A DNA stretch of 64,000 bases from Zoogloeaceae bacterium (GTDB lineage: Bacteria; Pseudomonadota; Gammaproteobacteria; Burkholderiales; Rhodocyclaceae): positions 248,001 to 312,000 of the forward strand of contig JACKMA010000002.1 in the NCBI GenBank assembly GCA_024235635.1, in the 5' to 3' direction. This document shows positions 53,211-62,550 of this stretch, piece by piece. Position numbers and translations under genes: made by a program. Every line of letters starts with the position of its first letter. Positions within the stretch are counted from its first letter, which is position 1. The notes under the pieces are model-generated. The model searched no databases. It saw only the letters and a program-made list of their open reading frames with translations, and had not been told where the DNA came from.

Positions 53211-54275
53211 TCAGGTCACGGCCAGGGCCTTGCGCAGTGCGCCGAAGCGCTTGCGATACTGGGCCGGGGTCAGGCCGACTTTGCGCCGGAACAGGCGCCC
53301 GAAGAAACCGGCATCCTCGTAGCCGACGGCCAGCGCGATGCCCTCGATCGCTTCGTCGCCGGCTTCCAGCATCTGCTTGGCTTCTTCCAGGCGCAAGGTC
53401 AGCACGTACGCCATCGGCGACATGCCGGTGGCCGCCTGAAAGCGGCGATTGAACGAGCGCTCGGTGAGTCCCGAGCGCGCGGCCATTGCCGCCACCGGCG
53501 ACGGCCGGGCGTAGTGGTTGGCAATCCACACCTGGCAGTCGGCGATCAGCGCGTCCTCGCTTTGCCTCGTGCGGGCCAGCCGGGCGAAGGGCTGCTGGCC
53601 GATCGCGTGCCAGTCGATCAGGTTCATCCGCGCCACCTGCATCGCTTCGTCGATGCCGACCGTGCGCGCGATCAGGTACAGCGCGAGGTCGAGCCAGGTG
53701 GTGCCGCCGCCGGCCATCACCAGTCGCTGGCCTTCGCCGGACACCACCAGCGCCCGCTGCGGGTGGACGCGCACACCGGGGTAGCGCCGGGCGAGGATCT
53801 CGCAGTATGCCCAATGGGTGGTCGCATCCTGGCCGGCCAACAGGCCGGCCTCGCCCAGCAGCAGGGCGCCGGAGCAGGCGGTGGCGATGATCGCGCCCTG
53901 GCGGTGGCGCTCAGAGAGGAATTGCACGGCAGCGTCGAAGCGCCCCTCGATCGGCTCGCCGGGCGGTACCGCCAGCTCCGGCACGCAGACCAGATCGACC
54001 GGTGGGCAGTCGGCGAAGGCGTGGTCCGGCACGATGCGCACATCGTTGCCGACCACCATCGGCTCGCTGCGGTCGGACACCACCACCGGCGCCATCAGGC
54101 TGCGCGCCGCACCTTCGCCGGTGATCAGCGACCAGTCGCGTCCGGCGCACATGAACATGTCGAACATGCCATAGACCACCGACGCGGTGGTTTCGGGGAT
54201 GGCGACGATCGCGACCGGCACCGGCAGTGGATCTGCCCGGTGATCGTCAGTGTCCGGGTTGGCCGAATTGTCCAC
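53211..54275 (-). CDS. GlxA-family AraC-type transcriptional regulator
   Basis: A 354-residue regulator with a DJ-1/PfpI-like N-terminal domain (about 20-190; VAIVAIPETTASVVYGMFDMF, IIATACSGALLLGEAGLLAG with the nucleophile-elbow cysteine) and a C-terminal AraC HTH pair (about 245-345; VWIANHYARPSPVAAMAARSGLTERSFNRRFQAATGMSPMAYVLTLRLEEAKQMLE). GlxA-type proteins often control catabolic genes for amines or amino acids. It is divergent from the 67-residue ORF and homocysteine S-methyltransferase genes, which it probably regulates. Confidence 0.88.
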   Translation of the reverse strand: MDNSANPDTDDHRADPLPVPVAIVAIPETTASVVYGMFDMFMCAGRDWSLITGEGAARSLMAPVVVSDRSEPMVVGNDVRIVPDHAFADCPPVDLVCVPELAVPPGEPIEGRFDAAVQFLSERHRQGAIIATACSGALLLGEAGLLAGQDATTHWAYCEILARRYPGVRVHPQRALVVSGEGQRLVMAGGGTTWLDLALYLIARTVGIDEAMQVARMNLIDWHAIGQQPFARLARTRQSEDALIADCQVWIANHYARPSPVAAMAARSGLTERSFNRRFQAATGMSPMAYVLTLRLEEAKQMLEAGDEAIEGIALAVGYEDAGFFGRLFRRKVGLTPAQYRKRFGALRKALAVT

Positions 54276-54362
54276 TTTGCTTCCGATATGGCTTTAGTCG
54301 ATTGCGGCGGTCGGGCCTACCTTTGCAGTCGCCGCACCACCACCCGAAAAGGAGAACCCGTC

Positions 54363-54566
54363 ATGCCGAATCCGATTGAAATACTAGTCGACCCGATCAA
54401 CCTCGGCCTGTTTGCGGCCATCGCCGCGCTGATCGCTGCGCCGACCGGCTTCCGGCATGGCGCCTCGACCCGCCTGGCCGACATGCTGCGGGCGCGCGAC
54501 GTCGCCCGCGACCCGATCGGCGGGGCCGCCGGCGCGATCGTGCCGCTGGGCTACGCTGACCAGTAA
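54363..54566 (+). CDS. Small unknown protein in the methyltransferase operon
   Basis: A 67-residue protein, MPNPIEILVDPINLGLFAAIAALIAAPTGFRHG and a short polar tail. AAAAGGAGAA 9 bases upstream of the ATG supports translation. A hydrophobic stretch (LGLFAAIAALIAAPTG) could be a membrane segment. No family is recognised. It lies between the GlxA-type regulator (divergent) and the homocysteine S-methyltransferase gene and probably shares its transcript. Confidence 0.6.
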   Translation: MPNPIEILVDPINLGLFAAIAALIAAPTGFRHGASTRLADMLRARDVARDPIGGAAGAIVPLGYADQ

Positions 54567-54593
54567 GTCCCGACAACCACCATGGAGAGAGAC

Positions 54594-55535
54594 ATGCCAC
54601 GCCATCGCCGACAACTACCGCAACTCAGCGGCCGTGCCTTCCTCACCGACGGCGGCCTCGAGACCGACCTGATCTTCCACCACGGCGTCGATCTGCCGTA
54701 TTTTGCCGCCTTCACGCTGGCCGGCCACGACGCGGGGCGCGAGACGCTGCGCGGCTACTATCGCCGCTACCTCGAACTGGCCGCCGCCACCGGTCGCGGC
54801 ATCGTGCTCGAGGCGCCCACCTGGCGCGCCAGCCGCGACTGGGGCGCGCTGCTCGGCCACTCGGCCGAGACCCTGCGCGAGGCCAATCGCGAGGCCCTGG
54901 CGCTGATGGTCGAGCTTCGCGACCGGGCCGGCGGCAGCGCGCCGCATGCGGTGATCAGCGGCAACCTCGGCCCGCGTGGCGACGGCTACCGCGCCGACAG
55001 CCGCATGAGCGCCGCCGAGGCTGCCGACTATCACGGCGAGCAGATCGCCACTTTCGCCGCCACCGAGGCCGACCTGATCTCGGCGTTCACGCTGAACTAT
55101 GTCGACGAGGCGATCGGCATCGTCCGCGCGGCGCAGGCGGCTGGCATGCCGGTGGTGATCTCGTTCACGCTGGAGACCGACGGTCACCTGCCGTCCGGCC
55201 AGCGCCTGGCCGATGCGATCCGCGAGACCGATGCCGCCACCGGCGGCGCGCCGGCCTACTACATGATCAACTGCGCCCATCCCAGCCACTTCCGCGAGCG
55301 GCTCGCCGAGGGCGGCGACTGGTGCGGCCGCATCCGTGGCCTGCGGGCCAACGCCTCGCGCCTGAGCCATGCCGAGCTGGACGAGGCCTCCGACCTGGAC
55401 GAGGGCAACCCGGACGAACTTGGCGCGGACTACCGCGACCTGCGTCGGCTGCTGCCCGAACTGGCGGTGTTCGGCGGCTGCTGCGGCACCGATTACCGCC
55501 ATGTCGAGGCGATCGCCCGTGCCTTCGATCGCTGA
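54594..55535 (+). CDS. Homocysteine S-methyltransferase family protein
   Basis: A 313-residue TIM-barrel methyltransferase. The start strand reads FLTDGGLETDLIFHHGVDL; zinc-binding residues are found as INCAHP and GGCCGTDYRHVEAIARAF (three cysteines), as in enzymes that transfer a methyl group from S-methylmethionine or betaine to homocysteine. The subgroup substrate is uncertain. GAGAGAGAC lies before the ATG giving MPRHRRQLPQL, so that start is preferred over one 12 bases upstream. Probably controlled by the divergent GlxA-type regulator. Confidence 0.87.
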   Translation: MPRHRRQLPQLSGRAFLTDGGLETDLIFHHGVDLPYFAAFTLAGHDAGRETLRGYYRRYLELAAATGRGIVLEAPTWRASRDWGALLGHSAETLREANREALALMVELRDRAGGSAPHAVISGNLGPRGDGYRADSRMSAAEAADYHGEQIATFAATEADLISAFTLNYVDEAIGIVRAAQAAGMPVVISFTLETDGHLPSGQRLADAIRETDAATGGAPAYYMINCAHPSHFRERLAEGGDWCGRIRGLRANASRLSHAELDEASDLDEGNPDELGADYRDLRRLLPELAVFGGCCGTDYRHVEAIARAFDR

Positions 55536-55634
55536 GGCCGCCAATGCCCGATGCGCCCGGCCATGGACCGCCCGTGGCCGGGCGCATCGACGGCCGGGGC
55601 GTTCCGGACGCGTCGCCGCCGGCGGCGCCTTCGG

Positions 55635-56300
55635 TCAGTACGCGGCCGCCAGCACCCAATCGCCGGCCAGCCACGACACCGTGTATTTGTTGCTCTTGAC
55701 CTCCTTGCCATCCGCAATCAGCGTCGATTCGACCTTGTAGCGCTTGCCCTTGGCCTCGGCCGGCAGCGTGAACGAGGACGTGGTCTGGTAGCGGCCGGCG
55801 CCGTCGGCGTCGATCGATTCGGTCTTGGTTTCGACCACCTGGTTCTTCTCGTCGAAGATCGCGTAGCGCTGCTGCAACGTCGGCGTGCGGTCGCCATAGC
55901 CGACCAGGTCGGTATTCGACGTGACTTCGACGTTGCGCTCGCCCTGCGGGCTGGTGCCGGTGTTGCGCACCTTGGTCTCGAACGAGACCGGCTCGATCGA
56001 ATCCTTCGAGACCTGGCCGCGGGCGGCATATTCGCGGTTGACCTGTTCGCCGCTGGCGACGCGCTTGGACTCGAAGTGCCAGCCGATCAAGAGGCCGGCG
56101 AGGGCACCGGCGGCGGCGCCCTTGGCGCAGTCCTTCGAACTGCCGATCAGCGAGGCCACGCCGCAGCCGGCGGCGGCGCCGAGCAGGGCGCCGGCGGCAC
56201 GGTTGTCGAGGCGCATGGTGCCGTCCGGGTTGGTCGCACACGCGCTCAGCAGTGCGGCACCGACGGCGAGGGCGAGGGTGGAGTGCTTGATGGCGTGCAT
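55635..56300 (-). CDS. Glycine-zipper outer-membrane lipoprotein
   Basis: A 221-residue lipoprotein: lipobox LLSACA (cysteine at 21), then a glycine-zipper membrane segment (AAGALLGAAAGCGVASLIGSS and GAAAGALAGLLIGWHF, about 35-75), then a soluble C-terminal domain of about 130 residues that is beta-rich and ends in YTVSWLAGDWVLAAAY. Glycine-zipper 2TM domains of this type occur in surface lipoproteins of unknown function. It starts 14 bp after the end of the caspase-WD40 gene on the same strand, so the two probably form an operon. Confidence 0.8.
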   Translation of the reverse strand: MHAIKHSTLALAVGAALLSACATNPDGTMRLDNRAAGALLGAAAGCGVASLIGSSKDCAKGAAAGALAGLLIGWHFESKRVASGEQVNREYAARGQVSKDSIEPVSFETKVRNTGTSPQGERNVEVTSNTDLVGYGDRTPTLQQRYAIFDEKNQVVETKTESIDADGAGRYQTTSSFTLPAEAKGKRYKVESTLIADGKEVKSNKYTVSWLAGDWVLAAAY

Positions 56301-56314
56301 GAGGCGATTCGTCC

Positions 56315-59197
56315 TTATCGTCGTGGGGGGCGGATGATCGCGATCGGTTCGTCGAACACCGCACCGACCATCTTGGGCGTCTGTTGGCCGGCCGTCATCG
56401 AGCGTACCCGGCCACTGACGTATGTGTGAAGCAGGGGCGGCGTGATGAGTCCGCTGCCGGCGTAGTCGGCCTTGCCCTTGAGGCCTTCGACGATGGCCTT
56501 GGTGAAGGCGCCGTTGTTCCATTCGTCGGCTTCGGCTGCGGTCTGGCGACCGGCCGAACCGGTCAGGATCACCACCGCACGTTCGTCGCCCATGTCGTTG
56601 AGCGCGCCGGTGAGGTCGGTCTTGATCTTGAGCTCCGACAACGCGAAGCCAGAGTGGCAGGTATCGAGGAAAAACGCGCCGCGGCCGCGCAGGTTGGCCA
56701 GCGTCTCCTGGATCGCCGAGCCGGGCACGGCCGTCCGGATACCGTTCGCCTCGCTGGCGAGATCGAGATCGCTGCCGGCGAAGTAGTAGCGGTTCTGCAT
56801 CATGAAACCATGGCCCGCCAGGAACACCACGCCGATGTCGCTGGGGCCCACGCTGTCGCGGATCCAGGCCAGGGCGTCGAGGATGTCGCGGCGGCTGGCG
56901 CGCGCGTCGGTCAGCACGCGGGTGACGACCTGATCCGCGAGGCCGGCCGACTGGGCCTTGATGGCGTCGACGAAGTCGGTGGCATCCTTGGCAGGGAACT
57001 TGAGCTGCAGATCCTCGGACAACCGCGGATAGGCCGACACCCCGGCGGCGAAGACATACATGTGGCGGTAGCGCGCGCCGGAACCGGTGCCGCTGCGATG
57101 CTGCCTGACGCGAAACGCCGCCGGTTCGGACGTGCCGTTGCGGTTGCGCGCAATGATGGCGACGGTCGATGCTTCGGCCGGAGGCAGGCTGAGCGGCACC
57201 TGCAGTTCGATCCCGCCGGCATTGTGCGCGCTGGGAATGTCGGCGCCCCGCAGGCTGCGGGCGAGACGGCCGTCGACGCGTAGCTTGATCTCCTCGACCG
57301 GCGCGTCGGTCGGGCTGAAGACCGCAAAACGGGCGCGCACCTGGGCGTCGTCGGCAAGCACGTCGGACCCGCTCAGCAGCTCGACCCGTGGCGGCAGCAC
57401 CCGGGCCACCGGCGGCGCGGCCTTGTCGCCATCCCTGTCCTTGCGCTCGGTGCCGCGCAAGGCGACCGCGAAATCGCCGGTCTCGAACACCGCCCGGATC
57501 AGTTCCGGCCGGTAGTAGTACTTGCGGAAGCGTCCGACCGGATAGAACTGGGCGTCCCGGTCGTAGGACGCATTGAGATGCCAGCCGATCAGATCTTCCC
57601 CGGCCACCGAGGTGTCGTAGTGGCCGCTCGGTGCCCACAACACCCAGCGCTCGCGGTCCGGGTGGGCGAACAGGGCCATCTGTGGGGCGCCGTCCGTCAG
57701 CCGGAACCAGCGGATGGTGCCGTCGCCGAGCGCGGCCAGGGCCCAGCGGCCGTCACCGCTGACATTGACGGCCCAGGCCGCGGCCGGCAGGCGCTGCTGC
57801 CAAAGTGGCCGGGCATCGGCGTCGAAGGCGCGCAGATACCACTCGCTGCCGAGAACGATTCGTCGTCCGTCGGCCGCAATGGCGACGCTGCGTGACACTT
57901 CTCCCGGTAGCAGGGTGAGCGCATGGCCATTGATGGTCGGACGCATGCCGTTGTGCCAGTCCTGGATGTCGAGTCCGCGGGTCGAGGTCAGTGGCGCTGC
58001 GAGCCTGCCGTCGCCGGTGCCGCTGCCGACCTCGCCGCGCAACACGTCGAAGCCGGCCACCGCCGATCCACCGGCAGAAAACGGGAAGGATACTGCCCGT
58101 CCGTCGTTCGAGACCCGGAAGCCGTCGCCGGCGTCGCGGAAATCCGCTGCGTAGCGATGGCGCCCGACCCGCTCGCGGCCGTCGGCGTCGAGGATCGACC
58201 AGGACGGCTCCGCGCTGCCGACCGCGAGGCCGCCATCCGGCATCGCGGCGAGCGAGACCACGATGTTGTCGAAACTGGCGATCTCGCGGCCTGCGCCGCC
58301 TTGCCCGGCATCGAAACGCAGCACCGGAAAGCGTCCGTCGCGCGCAGCCGTGCCGGCCGCGAACAGATAGCGTCCGTCCGCCGACCAGGCGACGCGGCCG
58401 AGGTTTCCGACGAGTGTGGCGCCGAACTGCGAGGTCGGTTCGAGGGTCTGCGCATCGAGCAGATCGACGCGCGCAGCCTGGGCGGAGCCGACCGCCAGGG
58501 ATGCGCCGTCCGGCGAGAAGGCCACGGCGTAGGCCGGTGCTCCCAGCCCCTTGCGGGCGATCCGTCGCACGCCGTCCGCCGTGATCGCGTAGAGGCGGAC
58601 GAAGCCGTCGAGGCTCGCGACCGCCATCCGGCGTCCGTCGGGCGTGAAGTCGATGCCATAGATCGCATCGTTGTATTCCTCGTCACCGCCCGCGAAGCCC
58701 AGGTCGTGGCCGAATACGCGAACGCCTTGCTGGCTCAGGCCGACCGCGATCCGCTGGCCGTCCGGCGACCAGGCGATCTGTTGCACCTGGGCCTCGAGGC
58801 CGCTCAACGTATTGCCGGCGCGCAGCGCACCGCTGGCCCGATCGAACAGGTAGAGGGCATGGCCGTGGCCATCGAAGGCCGAATTGCCACCGGCGGCGAC
58901 GGTCGAGCCGTCCGGCGACAGCGCGGCACCGTAGATCGCGCCGAGACTGCCGTCGCCGACCGGCGGGCGCAGCACCGTCAGTGCCTCACCGGTGGCCGCC
59001 CGCCAGATGCGCAGGGTCTTGTCCTCGGACGCGGTGAGCAGGTAGCGGCCGGCGCGGTCGATATCGACGCGGGTGATCAACGACAGGTGATTGCCTGTCT
59101 CGAGGCGCAGAATCGGCGTCGTCGACACGGCGGGTGGCACGCCGGCGACAGCGGCGGTGAAGAAAGCGGCGACGAATGCGACGAAGGCGCAGCGCAT
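56315..59197 (-). CDS. Caspase-fold (C14) protein with N-terminal WD40 repeats, exported
   Basis: A 960-residue protein. An N-terminal signal peptide (MRCAFVAFVAAFFTAAVAG) precedes about 12 WD40-like blades (about 35-500; for example RYLLTASEDKTLRIWRAATGE, GTVLRFDAGQ-like and WAVNVSGDGRWALAALGDG), an Ig-like linker and a peptidase C14 domain (713-960). The catalytic pair is H796 in FLAGHGFMMQ and C847 in LDTCHSGFALS. This is the layout of WD40-type metacaspase or orthocaspase homologues. The active site looks complete. I chose the ATG that gives the signal peptide; an upstream in-frame start adds 23 residues. Confidence 0.85.
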   Translation of the reverse strand: MRCAFVAFVAAFFTAAVAGVPPAVSTTPILRLETGNHLSLITRVDIDRAGRYLLTASEDKTLRIWRAATGEALTVLRPPVGDGSLGAIYGAALSPDGSTVAAGGNSAFDGHGHALYLFDRASGALRAGNTLSGLEAQVQQIAWSPDGQRIAVGLSQQGVRVFGHDLGFAGGDEEYNDAIYGIDFTPDGRRMAVASLDGFVRLYAITADGVRRIARKGLGAPAYAVAFSPDGASLAVGSAQAARVDLLDAQTLEPTSQFGATLVGNLGRVAWSADGRYLFAAGTAARDGRFPVLRFDAGQGGAGREIASFDNIVVSLAAMPDGGLAVGSAEPSWSILDADGRERVGRHRYAADFRDAGDGFRVSNDGRAVSFPFSAGGSAVAGFDVLRGEVGSGTGDGRLAAPLTSTRGLDIQDWHNGMRPTINGHALTLLPGEVSRSVAIAADGRRIVLGSEWYLRAFDADARPLWQQRLPAAAWAVNVSGDGRWALAALGDGTIRWFRLTDGAPQMALFAHPDRERWVLWAPSGHYDTSVAGEDLIGWHLNASYDRDAQFYPVGRFRKYYYRPELIRAVFETGDFAVALRGTERKDRDGDKAAPPVARVLPPRVELLSGSDVLADDAQVRARFAVFSPTDAPVEEIKLRVDGRLARSLRGADIPSAHNAGGIELQVPLSLPPAEASTVAIIARNRNGTSEPAAFRVRQHRSGTGSGARYRHMYVFAAGVSAYPRLSEDLQLKFPAKDATDFVDAIKAQSAGLADQVVTRVLTDARASRRDILDALAWIRDSVGPSDIGVVFLAGHGFMMQNRYYFAGSDLDLASEANGIRTAVPGSAIQETLANLRGRGAFFLDTCHSGFALSELKIKTDLTGALNDMGDERAVVILTGSAGRQTAAEADEWNNGAFTKAIVEGLKGKADYAGSGLITPPLLHTYVSGRVRSMTAGQQTPKMVGAVFDEPIAIIRPPRR

Positions 59198-59502
59198 GTC
59201 CAGTTCCACCTCGGCATCGAGCACGGGTCGCCGGCGTGGTGCCCCGGTCTGAGAAGCAACTCGCATCGAGCGTGCCGCGATCGGATTTCGACTCGTGGCG
59301 ATGTCGGCCCGTCCCCGGCGCGCCCGTGCGCGACAGACGACGGCCGCGACCGAAGCGGGCAGATTAGCAGAGAGCGCGCAGGCGACGAAGGGCGCGTGTC
59401 ACGATGGCGGCGTCGGCACGATACAAAGCGCGACGCCGGGCTTGAGAATTCCAGGCCATGGCAAAGGCCGATTCCAGCAGGCGCCGTCGTTCGACGTGCG
59501 AC
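59198..59502. other. Intergenic stretch between caspase and kinase genes
   Basis: 305 bp without a gene and no repeat that I can see. It should hold the promoter for the caspase-WD40 gene, but no convincing -35/-10 pair is visible. Confidence 0.45.
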
Positions 59503-62500
59503 CTATCCGCGGCGGCGCCGCTGCCACTGCTCGTGCCAGGCGGGCAGATCCTCGGCCGGCAGCGGATGCGAGATGAAGTAGCCCTGGGCGATGTCGCAGC
59601 CGGTCGCGATCAGGAAATCCCAGTCCCGCTCGTCCTCGACGCCTTCGGCGACGACTTCCATCCGGAGCTGCTTGGCCATTTCGTGGCTGCCCTCGAAGAT
59701 CGCTCGCAGCCGCGCATCCTGGCCGGCATTGTGGGTAAAGCTGTGGTCGATCTTGAGTTCGTCGAAGGGCAGGTCGCGCAGTTGGGCCAGCGACGAATTG
59801 CCGGTACCGAAATCGTCGATCGACAGGCGGAAACGTTTCAGTCGCAGACGGGAAAGTATGTGCAGGGCCGTTGCGAAGTCCTGCATCAGCCGCCCCTCCG
59901 TGATCTCGAGAATGATGGAACGGGGCGGAACGTCGTGCAGGTCCACCTGGTCGGCTGCGAAATCCGAGAAAGCGACGTCGGACAGATCTTCCATCGAGAC
60001 ATTGACGGAGACGTTCAGTGCCAGACCGCGGTCCCGCCATTGCCGGGCCTGGCGGACCGCGTCCTCGAGCACCACGCGGGTCAGGTCGCTGATCAGCCCC
60101 TCGGCCTCGGCGACCGGGATGAACTGGTCCGGAAACACCAGGCCATCGTGCGGATGTCGCCAGCGGACCAGGGTTTCGACCCCGACCCATTCGCCACCGG
60201 GCAGCGCCACCTTGGGTTGGTAGTAGTTGACGAATTCCCGGTTGGCGATGGCTTCGCGCAAGGCGCCGGCGTCGTAGGTCTTGCGTGGATGCATGTCGCG
60301 CGCAGGTGCCGCCGGGCTGTCGCGCCGCGTGCATTGCCTGAGCAGGCCTGCCAGACGTTCGGCCAGTGGTGGCTTCTTCATCGAACCCGGCACCAGCAGG
60401 CCGTTCTCCCGCGCGAGCTTCTCGGTGGCGCGCAGCATCAGTTCGTCCTCGCCGCTGACCAGGATCAGGTAGCCCGGGTAGTGACGCTTCGCCAGTTGCC
60501 CGACCACTTCGATGCCGTCCATGCCGGGCATATTGATGTCCAGCAGGATGACGTCCGGGCTGTCGCGGGCGACATCGAGCGCGGTCAGCGCCGCGTCGCC
60601 GGTTTCGTGGCACGACACGTCGGACAGGCCCAGCTGTTCCAGCATGCAGCTCATCAGGTCGTGCATGAACGGTTCGTCGTCGACGACCATGATCGACAGG
60701 CGCGGCATGTCGGCCGCCTTCGGCGCGGGCAGATGGCGCTCGATCGCCGCGTTCAGGTCGGACAGCGGTACCGGCTTGGTCAGGTAGCCGTCCATGCCTG
60801 CGGCGTGGCAGCGCTCGGCCTCGCCCTTGAGGGCATTGGCTGTCAACGCCAGGATCGGTGTCCGCGCGCCGCGCTGCTTGGCCTCCTCGTTGCGGATCGC
60901 CTCGGCGAGCTGGTAGCCGTCCATGTAGGGCATGTGGATGTCGGACAGCACCAGCCCATAGCTGCCGCCCAACCACTGGCTGAAGGCCTGGCGCCCGTCC
61001 GCCGCGATGTCACAGCGGTAGCCCAGCATCGCAAGCTGCTGCCGGATCACTTCCTGGTTGGTCTCGTTGTCTTCGACCACCAGGATCAGGCGCCCCTGGT
61101 GGATGGCCTCGTCGCGGCCGGGCGCGGTCCCCGGCAACAGCTCTTCCGCGTCGCTGTCGGACGCCAGGCGCGTGGCGTCGGCACGCGCGAACGGAAGATG
61201 GGCCGTGAAGGTACTGCCGGCGCCGAGCCTGCTCTGGACCCGCAACTCGCCGCCCATGGCTTCCGCCAGGCTGGTGCAGATGACCAGGCCGAGCCCGGTG
61301 CCGCCGTACTTGCGTGTGGTCGAGATGTCGGCCTGGGTGAACGGTTGGAAGATCCGCGCCTGGGTCTGCGCGTCGATGCCGATGCCGTTGTCGCTCACCG
61401 ACAGATCGACCCAGATCCGGTCGCCCTGTTCGCCGGCCAGACGGGCCGCCAGCACCACCACACCGGGATGCGCCAGTCCACTCGAAAACTTGATGGCGTT
61501 GGTGGTGAAATTGGTCATGATCTGGCGAACCCGCAACGCGTCGCCTGCCAGCACTGCTGGAATCCTCGGATCGACTTCATGTTGCAGCGTGACCGATGCC
61601 TTGCCGGCGTGCTCGGCGAGGCTGTCGCAGATCTTCCCGATCACCTCGGCGAGGGCGAAAGGTTCGATCGAAAGATCCATCTTGCCGGCCTCGATCTTCG
61701 AGAAGTCGAGGATGTCGTTGAGAATGCCGAGCTGAGCCTGCGCCGAGTCGCGAATGGTGCGCGCCATGCGACGTTGCTCGCCACTGAGGGTCGTCTTCAG
61801 CAGCACTTCGGTCATGCCGATCACGCCACTCATCGGCGTGCGGATCTCATGGCTCATGTTCGCCAGGAAATGACTCTTGGCCTGGCTTGCCACGACGGCC
61901 GCATTCCGGGTTCTCACCAACTCGTCCTGTAGCGCGCGCAGTTCCGCTTCGGCCTTGGTTCGGCGACCGATCTCGCGGGTCAGCTCGACCGTACGATTGG
62001 CCAGCGTGTCGTACATGCTCATCACGGTGTTGATCAGGACGCGGGTGGCACCGGCCATCTCTTCATTGGCCTGTTCCTTGGCGCGCTCGAGTGACATGCC
62101 GGAGGGCAGGGCGAGCACCACCTTGGCCATTCGCTTGTCGGACTCGATGATGTGCAGGGCGAGCCAGTGGGTGAGGAAGGTCACCAGTTCCGCGATGACG
62201 TCATCCATCGGGAGTTCTGCTTCCCGCTGCTTGATTTCGAGCACCCGGGCGATGAAATCGCCGTGGGCGTCCTTGTGCCAGCCCGCCCAGGGGTCGTCCT
62301 TGAAATGATCGTGCCAGATGCGTTCCTCGGTCGAGAAATGCACGACCGTATAGCGCTTCAGTTCGTCGAAGACCCTGTTGAGCGCGGGCGCCTCGGCGTT
62401 GAACGCCAGATGGCTTACCAGCAGATTGAGCAGATGGATGAGCTGCTTGTGCTGCGCGTCGATTTCCTCGATCCCGGTGGCGAAATTTTCGTTCCACGGG

Positions 62501-62550
62501 AAGATTTCGAGCGGTGGCGCAGTCATTGGGGAACCTGTCGTTTCATTCAT
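59503..62550 (-). CDS. Hybrid histidine kinase with hemerythrin, two receivers and EAL domain
   Basis: A 1015-residue signalling protein. Domains in order: bacteriohemerythrin (15-145; H34, H71, E75 and later H/D ligands), a helical linker (150-215), HisKA with H234 in MSHEIRTPM, HATPase (about 335-460), receiver 1 (about 490-610, VVLSDIHMPYMDGYQL), receiver 2 (about 630-750, VILLDINMPGMDGIEV) and EAL (about 775-1010: ETLVRW, ITEGRLMQ, IDDFGTGNSSL, KIDHSF, AEGVED). It would sense O2 or NO through the di-iron domain and end in a cyclic-di-GMP hydrolase. The start could instead be an ATG at 62526. Confidence 0.88.
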   Translation of the reverse strand: MNETTGSPMTAPPLEIFPWNENFATGIEEIDAQHKQLIHLLNLLVSHLAFNAEAPALNRVFDELKRYTVVHFSTEERIWHDHFKDDPWAGWHKDAHGDFIARVLEIKQREAELPMDDVIAELVTFLTHWLALHIIESDKRMAKVVLALPSGMSLERAKEQANEEMAGATRVLINTVMSMYDTLANRTVELTREIGRRTKAEAELRALQDELVRTRNAAVVASQAKSHFLANMSHEIRTPMSGVIGMTEVLLKTTLSGEQRRMARTIRDSAQAQLGILNDILDFSKIEAGKMDLSIEPFALAEVIGKICDSLAEHAGKASVTLQHEVDPRIPAVLAGDALRVRQIMTNFTTNAIKFSSGLAHPGVVVLAARLAGEQGDRIWVDLSVSDNGIGIDAQTQARIFQPFTQADISTTRKYGGTGLGLVICTSLAEAMGGELRVQSRLGAGSTFTAHLPFARADATRLASDSDAEELLPGTAPGRDEAIHQGRLILVVEDNETNQEVIRQQLAMLGYRCDIAADGRQAFSQWLGGSYGLVLSDIHMPYMDGYQLAEAIRNEEAKQRGARTPILALTANALKGEAERCHAAGMDGYLTKPVPLSDLNAAIERHLPAPKAADMPRLSIMVVDDEPFMHDLMSCMLEQLGLSDVSCHETGDAALTALDVARDSPDVILLDINMPGMDGIEVVGQLAKRHYPGYLILVSGEDELMLRATEKLARENGLLVPGSMKKPPLAERLAGLLRQCTRRDSPAAPARDMHPRKTYDAGALREAIANREFVNYYQPKVALPGGEWVGVETLVRWRHPHDGLVFPDQFIPVAEAEGLISDLTRVVLEDAVRQARQWRDRGLALNVSVNVSMEDLSDVAFSDFAADQVDLHDVPPRSIILEITEGRLMQDFATALHILSRLRLKRFRLSIDDFGTGNSSLAQLRDLPFDELKIDHSFTHNAGQDARLRAIFEGSHEMAKQLRMEVVAEGVEDERDWDFLIATGCDIAQGYFISHPLPAEDLPAWHEQWQRRRRG
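60728..61770 (-). repeat. Repeat copy A of the kinase-receiver module
   Basis: Nearly the same amino-acid sequence as 62949-64000 (copy B): LGILNDILDFSKIEAGKMDL through receiver 1 ending ILALTANALKGEAERC. Identity is by eye about 80-85 percent, with an offset of about 2.2 kb. It indicates a tandem duplication of the HATPase-receiver part. Confidence 0.85.

Noticed and set aside
55718..59581. Long plus-strand open frames over the caspase gene
   Set aside because: Opposite a clear 960-residue protein; the translated sequences have no motifs and biased Arg/Ala/Val composition.
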